NCBI GenBank assembly: GCA_963682175.1
Contig: OY821788.1
Span: forward strand, 16,820,001-16,884,000
Reading direction: 5' to 3'
Length of the DNA stretch: 64,000 bases
From: Triglochin maritima
Taxonomy: Eukaryota; Streptophyta; Magnoliopsida; Alismatales; Juncaginaceae
Under the pieces are notes generated by a model. The model was not told the DNA's origin. It ran no database searches and saw only the letters and a list, made by a program, of their open reading frames with translations. Position numbers and translations under genes: made by a program. Numbering within the stretch: the first letter of the stretch is position 1; the number at the start of each line of letters is the position of its first letter. Below, piece after piece: positions 31,186 to 39,989 of this stretch.

Positions 31186-32607
31186 AAAAATTCTTTTGGG
31201 ATAACCTTGAGAATGATGAATTACAGGTTAATGACGACAATTATGAAATCCTTAACCAAGCCATAAGACTTATGGATCTTGACGATGACAACATCGCCAA
31301 CAGAGAAATAGAATCAGATCCAACCCTGTTACGACTATTTGGAATCCAAGATTCTATTGAGACCATAAACGTTATTGAGGAAAGCAACTCTGAACCAGTT
31401 ACTCCTCAGAACGAGAATCTTACAGAATATGAATCTGATTATTCTGACCGACCTAGGGAAAACTTTAGAATTGATAGGCAAGAATTTCCCGAAGAAAAAC
31501 CAGAATCGTCTGGTCAAGGAGGTAACCCAAGGAAAAGAAAAGGTAATTTCTTTCCCTTCAATGATGGTAAAAATACAACCAGTATCTTTGGAAGCAATAT
31601 CCTAGACATTGACTGTAAACCCAATAGAAAAGAGTTAATTGATAAATGGGCTCAGGAAATCAGTTTGATCATTCAAACTAATAAAGAAGCTTATGATGAT
31701 CCTAAGACTGTATTACTCTTAGTCGAACATAAGACTACTGGTATCATTAATAATTTCATTAAGAATACCAATTGGACACCCAGATTAAGTTCAACTGACA
31801 CCTTTGAAGATGTTATAAATGCACTTTACACCATCTTTTTAGGAATCGATCTCTGTGGAGATAAAGAAAGAGAACAGGAAAAAATTAGGAACAAGGCAGT
31901 ACACCGCCTTACTAATATGACCCTGTGCGACATATGTTTTCTCGATGATTTCTTTTGTGATTACGAGAAATCTTATATGTCTTAAAAGACCAAACTCTTT
32001 ATAAGAAGTACATCCTTGATTACCTCTTAAAAATCCCCATCGTAGGAGAAAAAGCTTACAATAGATTTATAGTAGAATCTTAGCCACCGCAGAGTTTAGT
32101 TTAGGCTTTGCACAACGATTAGTCAAAGAAGAAATCTCACAAGTTTGTGACTTGGCTAGAAAACAACGTAGACTTAAAAAGTTCAACAAAAATTATTGCA
32201 AGTCTATACAAGAACCATCCTTAGAGTATGGCTGTAAACCAACCAAAAGGAAGGTTAGAAAACAAAAGCAAAAATATGCTTCTAAATATAGGTTTAAAAA
32301 GAAAAGAAAACCTTTTAAACCTGGAAAATTTGTTAGGAAAAAACATGATACTAACAAACAAAAATTTTGTCCAAAAGGCAAAAAGAATTGTAGATGTTGG
32401 GTCTGCAACGAAGAAGGACACTATGCCAACGAGTGTCCTAATAGGAAAAAACATGAGTATAAAACAAATATGCTCGAACAGGTTTACTCATTAGGATTCA
32501 TTCCTATTGAAGACCCTTATGAAGATACACTAGATGTATACTATATTGAAGAAATTGATTCATCAACAGAATCAGATGACTTCACTTCTTCCTCAGAATC
32601 AGACTGA
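31164..32607 (+). pseudogene. Coat protein (ORF IV), two frameshifts and lost first ATG
   Basis: About 481 codons when compared with the minus-strand copy at 41071-42447. The first ATG is ACG (31164-31166), leaving the second in-frame ATG at 31173. A one-base loss near 31967 (gagaaatctta) ends the frame at 31985, and another near 32083 (atcttagcc against atcttcagcc) precedes the resumed frame. The order is: acidic N-terminus, capsid core ([19 protein letters not shown]), basic stretch, zinc knuckle [14 protein letters not shown], acidic Ser-rich tail ending 32607. Confidence 0.9.
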
Positions 32608-32620
32608 AGAAGAATTAGCG

Positions 32621-34600
32621 ATGTCAAACATCACTAATCCCAATTCTATTTATATCAAAGGTAAATTTAAATTTACAGGATATAAACAAATTGAATTACA
32701 TTGTTATGTCGACACAGGTGCAAGTCTATGCATAGCAAGTAAGCACGTTATTCCAGAAGAACACTGGGTTAACGCGGAAAGACCTTTACAGGTAAAAATT
32801 GCCAATGGTAAAACCATAGCAATAACCAAGGTTTGTAAAAATCTTGATATACTAATTGCAGGAGAGATATTTCATATTCCAACTGTCTATCAACAAGAAA
32901 CTGGTATTGACTTTATAATTGGTAATAACTTCTTACAATTATATGGACCTTTTACACAGTTAACAAAAATGTTTATTCTCACACTTAACCATGAAGAGAT
33001 ATTCATTCGAAAAATCACCTTGGTTAAAAAGGTAGGTGTTATTGGTTTCCTTAATTCTATGAAAAAGAATTCTAGAACTAAGAAAACTGAAGTAATTAAT
33101 ATTAGCCCCAATAAAATCCAACTTTTACAGAGGGGGAAGGATAGTATTAATAAGTTCAAAGAAATGAATTTTATTTGTCAAAATCTAATCTTTGATATAG
33201 AAAAGAAATCTAAAATTGAAAAATTATTAGATTTAGTTTGCTCTGAAAATCCATTAGATCCTGAAAAGACTAAAAAATGGATGAAAGCAAGCATTAAGCT
33301 TAAAGACCCTAATACTGTAATCAAGGTTAAACCCATGAAATACAGTCCACAGGATCAAGAAGAATTTGCCAGACAAATTCATGAGCTTCTGGATATGAAA
33401 ATCATCATACCCAGTAAATCTCCTCATATGTCTCCAGCCTTCCTTGTAGAAAATGAAGCTGAAAGAAGAAGAGGAAAGAAACGAATGGTAGTCAACTATA
33501 AGGCTATTAATGATGCCACCATAGGAGACAACCATAACTTAGCCAACAAAGATGAGTTACTAACCCTCATTCGTGGTAAAAAGATATTCAGTTCTCTTGA
33601 TTGTAAATCCGGTTTTTGGCAAGTATTGCTAGATAAAGATTCACAATTATTAACTGCATTCACCTGTCCACAAGGACATTATCAATGGATCGTGGTCCCT
33701 TTTGGATTAAAACAGGCACCATCCATCTTTCAAAGGCATACGCAGAACGCATTTAGAACCTATGAAAAATATTGTTGTGTTTATGTAGATGACATTCTAA
33801 TCTTTAGTGATAATGAATCTGACCATCTAAAACACATAGCCATAGTTCTTAAAAGATGCCAAAATCTAGGTATAATTTTATCAAAGAAAAAGGCACAGCT
33901 CTTTAAGACTAAGATTAATTTCTTAGGACTAGAAATTGATCAAGGAACACACTGTCCTCAAAACCATATTATGGAACATATTCATAAATTTCCTGATAGA
34001 ATTGAAGACAAGAAACAACTACAGAGGTTTCTAGGTATTTTAACCTATGCTTCTGATTACATTCAAAAACTTGCAGCTTTGCGTGCACCATTACAGGTCA
34101 AGCTCAAGAAAGACATTCCTTGGGAATGGAAAGATTCGGACACCAGCTATATTAGCAAGGTAAAAAAGAATCTTAAGAGTTTTCCAAAACTTTACCATCC
34201 GCTACCAGATGATAAGCTTATCATTGAGACAGACGCCTCTGGTGAATTCTGGGGAGGAGTTCTCAAAGCAGTTAATTCCAATCAAGAATTAATCTGTAGA
34301 TATGCTTCTGGTAACTTTAAAAACGCTGAAAAGAATTATCATTCCAATGAAAAGGAATATCTTGCAGTTATTAGAGTTATCAACAAATTTTCTATTTATC
34401 TAACTCCGGTCAAATTTTTGATTAGAACAGATAATAAAAAATTTACTTATTTTCTTCGTATTAACTTACAGGGAGACAATAAGCAAGGAAGACTAGTAAG
34501 ATGGCAGCAATGGCTATCTCGCTACACTTTTGATGTGGAACACATCGAAGGCGTCAAAAACTGTCTGGTCGACTTTTTGACAAGAGAATACAACTCATAA
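32621..34600 (+). CDS. Polymerase polyprotein (protease-RT-RNase H, ORF V), uninterrupted
   Basis: 659 codons from ATG 32621, 13 bp after the CP stop; an upstream in-frame ATG at 32534 lies inside CP and is not the viral start. Protease active site YVDTGAS at residues 31-33 (DTG). RT motifs: SSLDCKSGFWQVLL, AFTCPQGHYQWIVVPFGLKQAP and YVDDILIF (YVDD at 388-391). RNase H: ETDASGEFWGG with the first Asp near 538, NEKEYLAVI and IRTDNKKF. All expected catalytic residues are present. There is no integrase, as in all caulimovirids. It is a translation unit of the polycistronic full-length RNA. Confidence 0.93.
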   Translation: MSNITNPNSIYIKGKFKFTGYKQIELHCYVDTGASLCIASKHVIPEEHWVNAERPLQVKIANGKTIAITKVCKNLDILIAGEIFHIPTVYQQETGIDFIIGNNFLQLYGPFTQLTKMFILTLNHEEIFIRKITLVKKVGVIGFLNSMKKNSRTKKTEVINISPNKIQLLQRGKDSINKFKEMNFICQNLIFDIEKKSKIEKLLDLVCSENPLDPEKTKKWMKASIKLKDPNTVIKVKPMKYSPQDQEEFARQIHELLDMKIIIPSKSPHMSPAFLVENEAERRRGKKRMVVNYKAINDATIGDNHNLANKDELLTLIRGKKIFSSLDCKSGFWQVLLDKDSQLLTAFTCPQGHYQWIVVPFGLKQAPSIFQRHTQNAFRTYEKYCCVYVDDILIFSDNESDHLKHIAIVLKRCQNLGIILSKKKAQLFKTKINFLGLEIDQGTHCPQNHIMEHIHKFPDRIEDKKQLQRFLGILTYASDYIQKLAALRAPLQVKLKKDIPWEWKDSDTSYISKVKKNLKSFPKLYHPLPDDKLIIETDASGEFWGGVLKAVNSNQELICRYASGNFKNAEKNYHSNEKEYLAVIRVINKFSIYLTPVKFLIRTDNKKFTYFLRINLQGDNKQGRLVRWQQWLSRYTFDVEHIEGVKNCLVDFLTREYNS

Positions 34601-34662
34601 TAAATGCCATCCTTTTTACGAATTGGTTGATTATGTTACAGGAAAAAGGAAGCTCAGAAGGC

Positions 34663-34670
34663 TATAAATA
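34663..34670 (+). promoter_or_regulatory. TATA box of the P6 (19S-like) promoter, copy 3
   Basis: TATAAATA between ORF V (ends 34600) and P6 (starts 34801), in the same context as at 27013. Confidence 0.7.
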
Positions 34671-34800
34671 CTGATGACCTTGCAAGGTAATCCTCACAAC
34701 TAATCATCTTCCTACCACCAAAAACACTTTTCAAGGCATCAACCAGCCTTTCAATGAGAGAATTAGAAAAAGCCATAGGCTTCAGAAAACCACCCTACAA

Positions 34801-36306
34801 ATGAGTGAGTTAGAAAAGCTTCGGCTTCAGGAGTGCATACTCCTTCAAGAACTTGAGCTTGTACGCAACAAGATCAGGTATGTAAGTCTTTGCGAAAAGA
34901 CTGAACAACAAAAGGTTATTTCTGCACCTTCCTTGGAAACTCGGAAAGCCGAAACTAGTCCTGAGCAAACGGCTCCAGGTAAAGACTCAACAAATCCGTT
35001 GAAGGTTGATGTTTTACCAAAAAACATGACAGAGGTACAGACCTCATCTACGTTGGTTAAACCTTCAGACTTTATTCTGAGACCCAACGGGGGAATTCAA
35101 ATCCCAATCAAATCTAAAGAGCAATCTTTAGTACTTTCGCAAGAAAGAACGAGCGTTCAAAGCTCAAAAAATTATTATGTTGTTTATAACGGTCCAAATC
35201 CAGGTATTTTCACCACTTGGGAAATGACAGAAAAAGCAACCAAAGGAGTCTCTGGAATTAAACACAAAAGGTTTAAATCCTTCCTTAAAGCAAAGGTCTC
35301 TGCAGATATTTATACCAGAGCAGAATTCAAACCACCTCTTGAACTAATCAGTTCAGACAATGGTTTAAGACCCTTTTATTCTGAGGCTCTTACAACGCCA
35401 AAGAAGAATTCAAAAGCAGTACTTGGAAAGGTAAAATCAGTTCTGCAGAATATTGAAGAGACCACCGACACCAGTTATTCTGGCTTCAGGTATCTTTACA
35501 AGCTCGGAAGAGAAGCAACTGAAGTAAGTTTTGTCGAAGAGAAATTCTTCACAGTGGACAAAAAGAACCTCAGTCTCTTTAACTTCTATCAGAATGCAAA
35601 TCCAGAGATGGTTTTTGAAGCTTTCTGTTATGGATTATTAGCTTTGGTTTATCCTGCTAGTAATTTATTAGAAATTTCCAGATTTCCCACTGAATTCAGG
35701 AAAGCAATAAAGAATTATCGAAGCAAGTGCATGAAAGGAAGCGATAGAGAAATCTATCTGAAAATCCAGAGCACAGTGCCCTTTTGGGATGAAGAAGACG
35801 AACCCGTGCAACCTTATCACTTGGTTCAAATCGGAATGGTCAAACAAAAAGTCTACAATACCAGTAAGGTAATGGACACCAAGCTCGAGAAGGAGGATCT
35901 TTTCGATATTGCCAGTCAGAAATTACTTATCTTAATTGATAAGGTATTTGACTACAGCAGAGATGACAAGATCAGAGTGAATCTCGCCACCTCAAACTGC
36001 CTGGTACTCTCTTATTCCCACATGGAAATAAGTATTGAAGACTATGCAAAAATTCAGGCCTTCCAGAAACAACTTGTTAGCAAACACGTGTTCGGACGCC
36101 ACTACTCTTCTTTATGTCAAAAGATAAGGAAGAACCTAGAAAAGAGAGGCATTTTGGACGAATGCTCTAAGTGCTCCACCAGCTTTGTCAGTGTGCCTTT
36201 TGCAAAAGAAGACATGACAAAGAAAGGAAAAGAAGTGGAAACCGCACCGACAACTTCCACATCATCCACTACCTCTTCCACTGCGGAAAGTAGCCGACAA
36301 AAGTAA
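34801..36306 (+). CDS. Transactivator/viroplasmin P6 (ORF VI), copy 3
   Basis: 501 codons, uninterrupted, with the viroplasmin domain at about 124-168. Private differences from copies 1 and 2 include MSELEKLRLQ at the start, FLKAKV and LRPFYS. Just after the stop hairpin the trailer is joined to the end of P2 at 36343-36350 (deletion of the large intergenic region, MP and most of P2). The viral AATAAA signal is therefore lost downstream of this copy. Confidence 0.92.
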   Translation: MSELEKLRLQECILLQELELVRNKIRYVSLCEKTEQQKVISAPSLETRKAETSPEQTAPGKDSTNPLKVDVLPKNMTEVQTSSTLVKPSDFILRPNGGIQIPIKSKEQSLVLSQERTSVQSSKNYYVVYNGPNPGIFTTWEMTEKATKGVSGIKHKRFKSFLKAKVSADIYTRAEFKPPLELISSDNGLRPFYSEALTTPKKNSKAVLGKVKSVLQNIEETTDTSYSGFRYLYKLGREATEVSFVEEKFFTVDKKNLSLFNFYQNANPEMVFEAFCYGLLALVYPASNLLEISRFPTEFRKAIKNYRSKCMKGSDREIYLKIQSTVPFWDEEDEPVQPYHLVQIGMVKQKVYNTSKVMDTKLEKEDLFDIASQKLLILIDKVFDYSRDDKIRVNLATSNCLVLSYSHMEISIEDYAKIQAFQKQLVSKHVFGRHYSSLCQKIRKNLEKRGILDECSKCSTSFVSVPFAKEDMTKKGKEVETAPTTSTSSTTSSTAESSRQK

Positions 36307-36344
36307 AGTTAAAACTTTACTTTAAAAAAGCAAGACTCCACTTT

Positions 36345-36446
36345 GATAAAGATAAAAACGAAACTCCTATAACTAGGATTGAAGTCCTTAACTTCACTTC
36401 TAAGCTAAACGAGATCCAGGAATACCTTAAGAAAATCTTAGGATGA
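36345..36446 (+). pseudogene. Aphid transmission factor, C-terminal fragment (ORF II)
   Basis: The last 33 codons of P2, joined to the P6 trailer by the same deletion as at 22600. It ends with the ATGA overlap into P3. Confidence 0.85.
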
Positions 36447-36793
36447 GCCTTAAGGAATTACAGGAAGATTTCAATAAAATTATTAAGCCACAATTAGAAG
36501 AAATTCTTAGGTTGCTTAAAACACAACAAGCCCAAAATGTTACAAGTAACATAGAAGCAGCAGCCGCAAAGATAATCACTGAATTAAGATCAACAATTCA
36601 AGATTGTCATTGCAATGAAGAAATCTTAATAGCACTACAAGGAAAAGAAATTGTCCCTGTAGAACCATTATCGAAATCCGAACCCTGGAAATACAGTTAC
36701 CCAAACTTTAGCGTTGGAAACGGAGACCTAGGAACAGGAAAAAACCAAGGAAGCCTGACATGGCCGTTTGATGCAGATAAAAAGAAAGCATGA
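36443..36793 (+). CDS. Virion-associated protein P3 (ORF III)
   Basis: 116 codons, uninterrupted, with ATGA overlaps at both ends (P2 stop, CP start). Carries a GKNQGS variant near the C-terminus where the other copies have GKNPGS or EKKPGS. Confidence 0.85.
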   Translation: MSLKELQEDFNKIIKPQLEEILRLLKTQQAQNVTSNIEAAAAKIITELRSTIQDCHCNEEILIALQGKEIVPVEPLSKSEPWKYSYPNFSVGNGDLGTGKNQGSLTWPFDADKKKA

Positions 36794-37421
36794 ACCACAT
36801 GGAAAAGGTAGAAAAATTCTTTATAAGAAGTACATCCTTGATTACCTCTTAAAAATCCCCATCGTAGGAGAAAAAGCTTACAATAGATTTATAGTAGAAT
36901 CTTCAGCCACCGCAGAGTTTAGTTTAGGCTTTGCACAACGATTAGTCAAAGAAGAAATCTCACAAGTTTGTGACTTGGCTAGAAAACAACGTAGACTTAA
37001 AAAGTTCAACAAGAATTACTGCAAGTCTATACAAGAACCATCCTTAGAGTATGGCTGTAAACCAACCAAAAGGAAGGTTAGAAAACAAAAGCAAAAATAT
37101 GCTTCTAAATATAGGTTTAAAAAGAAAAGAAAACCTTTTAAACCTGGAAAATTTGTTAGGAAAAAACATGATACTAACAAACAAAAATTTTGTCCAAAAG
37201 GCAAAAAGAATTGTAGATGTTGGGTCTGCAACGAAGAAGGACACTATGCCAACGAGTGTCCTAATAGGAAAAAACATGAGTATAAAACAAATATGCTCGA
37301 ACAGGTTTACTCATTAGGATTCATTCCTATTGAAGACCCTTATGAAGATACACTAGATGTATACTATATTGAAGAAATTGATTCATCAACAGAATCAGAT
37401 GACTTCACTTCTTCCTCATAA
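36790..37421 (+). pseudogene. Coat protein with internal deletion (ORF IV)
   Basis: Same gaaaaattc|tttataag deletion joint as 21513-22153, then an intact basic region and zinc knuckle [14 protein letters not shown]. The tail ends early at a TAA (37419-37421), where other copies read on for three codons. The mutation is shared with the opposite palindrome arm. Confidence 0.88.
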
Positions 37422-37443
37422 TCAGACTGATGAATAATTAGCG

Positions 37444-37778
37444 ATGTCAAACATCACTAATCCCAATTCTATTTATATCAAAGGTAAATTTAAATTTACA
37501 GGATATAAACAAATTGAATTACATTGTTATGTCGACACAGGTGCAAGTCTATGCATAGCAAGTAAGCACGTTATTCCAGAAGAACACTGGGTTAACGTGG
37601 AAAGAGCTTTACAGGTAAAAATTGCCAATGGTAAAACCATAGCAATAACCAAGGTTTGTAAAAATCTTGATATACTAATTGCAGGAGAGATATTTCATAT
37701 TCCAACTGTCTATCAACAAGAAACTGGTATTGACTTTATAATTGGTAATAACTTCTTACAATTATATGGACCTTTTAC
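37444..37778 (+). pseudogene. Polymerase N-terminal fragment (ORF V)
   Basis: 111 codons from the ORF V ATG with YVDTGAS, ending at the inversion joint ccttttac|cttccccctc, which is the reverse complement of the joint at 21164. It carries the VERALQ variant. Confidence 0.85.
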
Positions 37779-38297
37779 CTTCCCCCTCTGTAAAAGTTGG
37801 ATTTTATTGGGGCTAATATTAATTACTTCAGTTTTCTTAGTTCTAGAATTCTTTTTCATAGAATTAAGGAAACCAATAACACCTACCTTTTTAGCAAAGG
37901 TGATTTTTCGAATGAATATCTCTTCATGGTTAAGTGTGAGAATAATCATTTTTGTTAACTGTGTAAAAGGTCCATATAATTGTAAGAAGTTATTACCAAT
38001 TATAAAGTCAATACCAGTTTCTTGTTGATAGACAGTTGGAATATGAAATATCTCTCCTGCAATTAGTATATCAAGATTTTTACAAACCTTGGTTATTGCT
38101 ATGGTTTTACCATTGGCAATTTTTACCTGTAAAGCTCTTTCCACGTTAACCCAGTGTTCTTCTGGAATAACGTGCTTACTTGCTATGCATAGACTTGCAC
38201 CTGTGTCGACATAACAATGTAATTCAATTTGTTTATATCCTGTAAATTTAAATTTACCTTTGATATAAATAGAATTGGGATTAGTGATGTTTGACAT
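37779..38297 (-). pseudogene. Polymerase N-terminal fragment, minus strand (ORF V)
   Basis: 173 codons from the ATG at 38297, with YVDTGAS and the following region to NKIQLLQRG, then the inversion joint. 37779-37962 is the unpaired spacer of the palindrome. Confidence 0.85.
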
Positions 38298-38319
38298 CGC
38301 TAATTATTCATCAGTCTGA

Positions 38320-38951
38320 TTATGAGGAAGAAGTGAAGTCATCTGATTCTGTTGATGAATCAATTTCTTCAATATAGTATACATCTAGTGTATCTTCATA
38401 AGGGTCTTCAATAGGAATGAATCCTAATGAGTAAACCTGTTCGAGCATATTTGTTTTATACTCATGTTTTTTCCTATTAGGACACTCGTTGGCATAGTGT
38501 CCTTCTTCGTTGCAGACCCAACATCTACAATTCTTTTTGCCTTTTGGACAAAATTTTTGTTTGTTAGTATCATGTTTTTTCCTAACAAATTTTCCAGGTT
38601 TAAAAGGTTTTCTTTTCTTTTTAAACCTATATTTAGAAGCATATTTTTGCTTTTGTTTTCTAACCTTCCTTTTGGTTGGTTTACAGCCATACTCTAAGGA
38701 TGGTTCTTGTATAGACTTGCAGTAATTCTTGTTGAACTTTTTAAGTCTACGTTGTTTTCTAGCCAAGTCACAAACTTGTGAGATTTCTTCTTTGACTAAT
38801 CGTTGTGCAAAGCCTAAACTAAACTCTGCGGTGGCTGAAGATTCTACTATAAATCTATTGTAAGCTTTTTCTCCTACGATGGGGATTTTTAAGAGGTAAT
38901 CAAGGATGTACTTCTTATAAAGAATTTTTCTACCTTTTCCATGTGGTTCAT
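38320..38951 (-). pseudogene. Coat protein with internal deletion (ORF IV), minus strand
   Basis: Mirror of 36790-37421 with the same deletion joint and the same early TAA. Zinc knuckle intact. Confidence 0.88.
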
Positions 38952-39298
38952 GCTTTCTTTTTATCTGCATCAAACGGCCATGTCAGGCTTCCGGGGTTTT
39001 TTCCTGTTCCTAGGTCTTCGTTTCCAACGCTAAAGTTTGGGTAACTGTATTTCCAGGGTTCGGATTTGGATAATGGTTCTACAGGGACAATTTCTTTTCC
39101 TTGTAGTGCTATTAAGATTTCTTCATTGCAATGACAATCTTGAATTGTTGATCTTAATTCAGTGATTATCTTTGCGGCTGCTGCTTCTATGTTACTTGTA
39201 ACATTTTGGGCTTGTTGTGTTTTAAGCAACCTAAGAATTTCTTCTAATTGTGGCTTAATAATTTTATTGAAATCTTCCTGTAATTCCTTAAGGCTCAT
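38948..39298 (-). CDS. Virion-associated protein P3 (ORF III), minus strand
   Basis: 116 codons, uninterrupted. Differs from the mirror copy by [10 protein letters not shown] against GDLGTGKNQG, so the palindrome arms are not perfectly identical. Confidence 0.85.
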   Translation of the reverse strand: MSLKELQEDFNKIIKPQLEEILRLLKTQQAQNVTSNIEAAAAKIITELRSTIQDCHCNEEILIALQGKEIVPVEPLSKSEPWKYSYPNFSVGNEDLGTGKNPGSLTWPFDADKKKA

Positions 39299-39484
39299 CC
39301 TAAGATTTTCTTAAGGTATTCCTGGATCTCGTTTAGCTTAGAAGTGAAGTTAAGGACTTCAATCCTAGTTATAGGAGTTTCGTTTTTATCTTTATCAAGG
39401 TGGTTTATCCTAGCCTCTAGTCTTTCTAGTCTGGCACTTTGACTTACTAGGAGTTTTTGTATGTCTCCAAGTGTTGTAACTGCC
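39295..39484 (-). pseudogene. Aphid transmission factor, C-terminal part (ORF II)
   Basis: Minus-strand P2 from about VTTLGDIQKLLVSQSARL to the stop, longer than the fragments at 22497 and 36345 because this copy lacks the P6-P2 deletion joint. It ends at 39484 where a patchwork of short viral pieces begins. Confidence 0.85.
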
Positions 39485-39649
39485 TATGAAATATCTCTCC
39501 TGCAATTAGTATATCAAGATTTTTACAAACCTTGGTTATTGCTATGGACTACACTTAAAGTAATGAACTTACTAGGAGTTTTTGTATGTCTCCAAGTGTC
39601 TCCAGGTTGCTATCATTTAGTCAGACTACACTTAAAACGTAATGAACTT
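39485..39649. repeat. Patchwork of short viral fragments
   Basis: In order: 39485-39547 is ORF V (minus, matching 32824-32886); 39548-39570 is leader DNA (plus, like 29281-29305 with a small deletion); 39571-39599 is P2 (minus, actaggagtttttgtatg...); about 39600-39620 is unassigned; 39621-39649 is leader DNA again (plus). The P2 phrase actaggagtttttgtatgtctccaagtg occurs three times (39446, 39571, 39650). This looks like filler made by repeated template switching during end joining or reverse transcription. Confidence 0.8.
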
Positions 39650-39984
39650 ACTAGGAGTTTTTGTATGTCTCCAAGTGTTGTAATTTCCCGTTTATCTCCC
39701 CCTTCTAAAAAGCTGGAGAACTGTCCGTAGATACTACGATCTTTGGAGAGTTGTATACTAGGATCTTTACTTAAACCAAAATATGATAAAAGTTTATAGA
39801 TTCCCAACAAACATCGTCCTGTTAGTTGATTCAAGTTGTTACATGAATTCATAACAGAGGTTAGACTACCCGTAGTTCCACTAAAGGTATATCTTCTACT
39901 GGTTGGTTCAGTTCCTTCACTTAATCTTTTTAAGTTAAGTACCTTTCCTTTTTTGTAAATATGTGGATGCATAGATGATGTCAT
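39650..39984 (-). pseudogene. Aphid transmission factor, N-terminal two thirds (ORF II)
   Basis: Minus-strand P2 from its ATG at 39984 through GLSKDPS to GDIQKLLVS (about 112 codons), then broken by the patchwork. It has DKREITTLG where the full-length copy has DKRAVTTLG. Confidence 0.88.
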
Positions 39985-39989
39985 CTAGT

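Larger units (their letters stand above)
24971..32620 (+). mobile_element. One complete head-to-tail viral genome unit, 7,650 bp
   Basis: The polymerase ATG at 24971 recurs at 32621 and the P6 ATG at 27151 recurs at 34801, both exactly 7,650 bp apart, which is within the usual size range of caulimovirus genomes. The interval contains every expected gene once plus both intergenic regions. Homology to the next unit continues to about 28696/36346, where the second unit suffers a deletion. A linearised concatemer, or recombination between circular molecules before integration, would produce this. Confidence 0.9.
34066..38405 (-). repeat. Right arm of the 4.3-kb inverted duplication
   Basis: Partner of 20538-24879. 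The two arms face each other across about 9.2 kb that contains the complete genome unit. Both carry the same internal deletions, so the duplication followed those rearrangements. Confidence 0.88.
36343..39398. repeat. Nested palindrome, two 1,436-bp arms with a 184-bp spacer
   Basis: Arm 36343-37778 (+) and arm 37963-39398 (-) pair with a constant coordinate sum of 75741 at P3, CP and pol start codons, so there is no net indel over the full arm. Both arms share private changes, such as a TAA ending CP early (37419-37421) and the altered bases between CP and pol (gatgaataatt). The 184-bp spacer (37779-37962) is pol sequence that only the minus-strand copy extends into. Confidence 0.9.

Noticed and set aside
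32534..32620. An earlier in-frame ATG for the polymerase
   Set aside because: It lies inside the CP coding region. The ATG at 32621 follows the CP stop and is conserved in all copies, so I use 32621.
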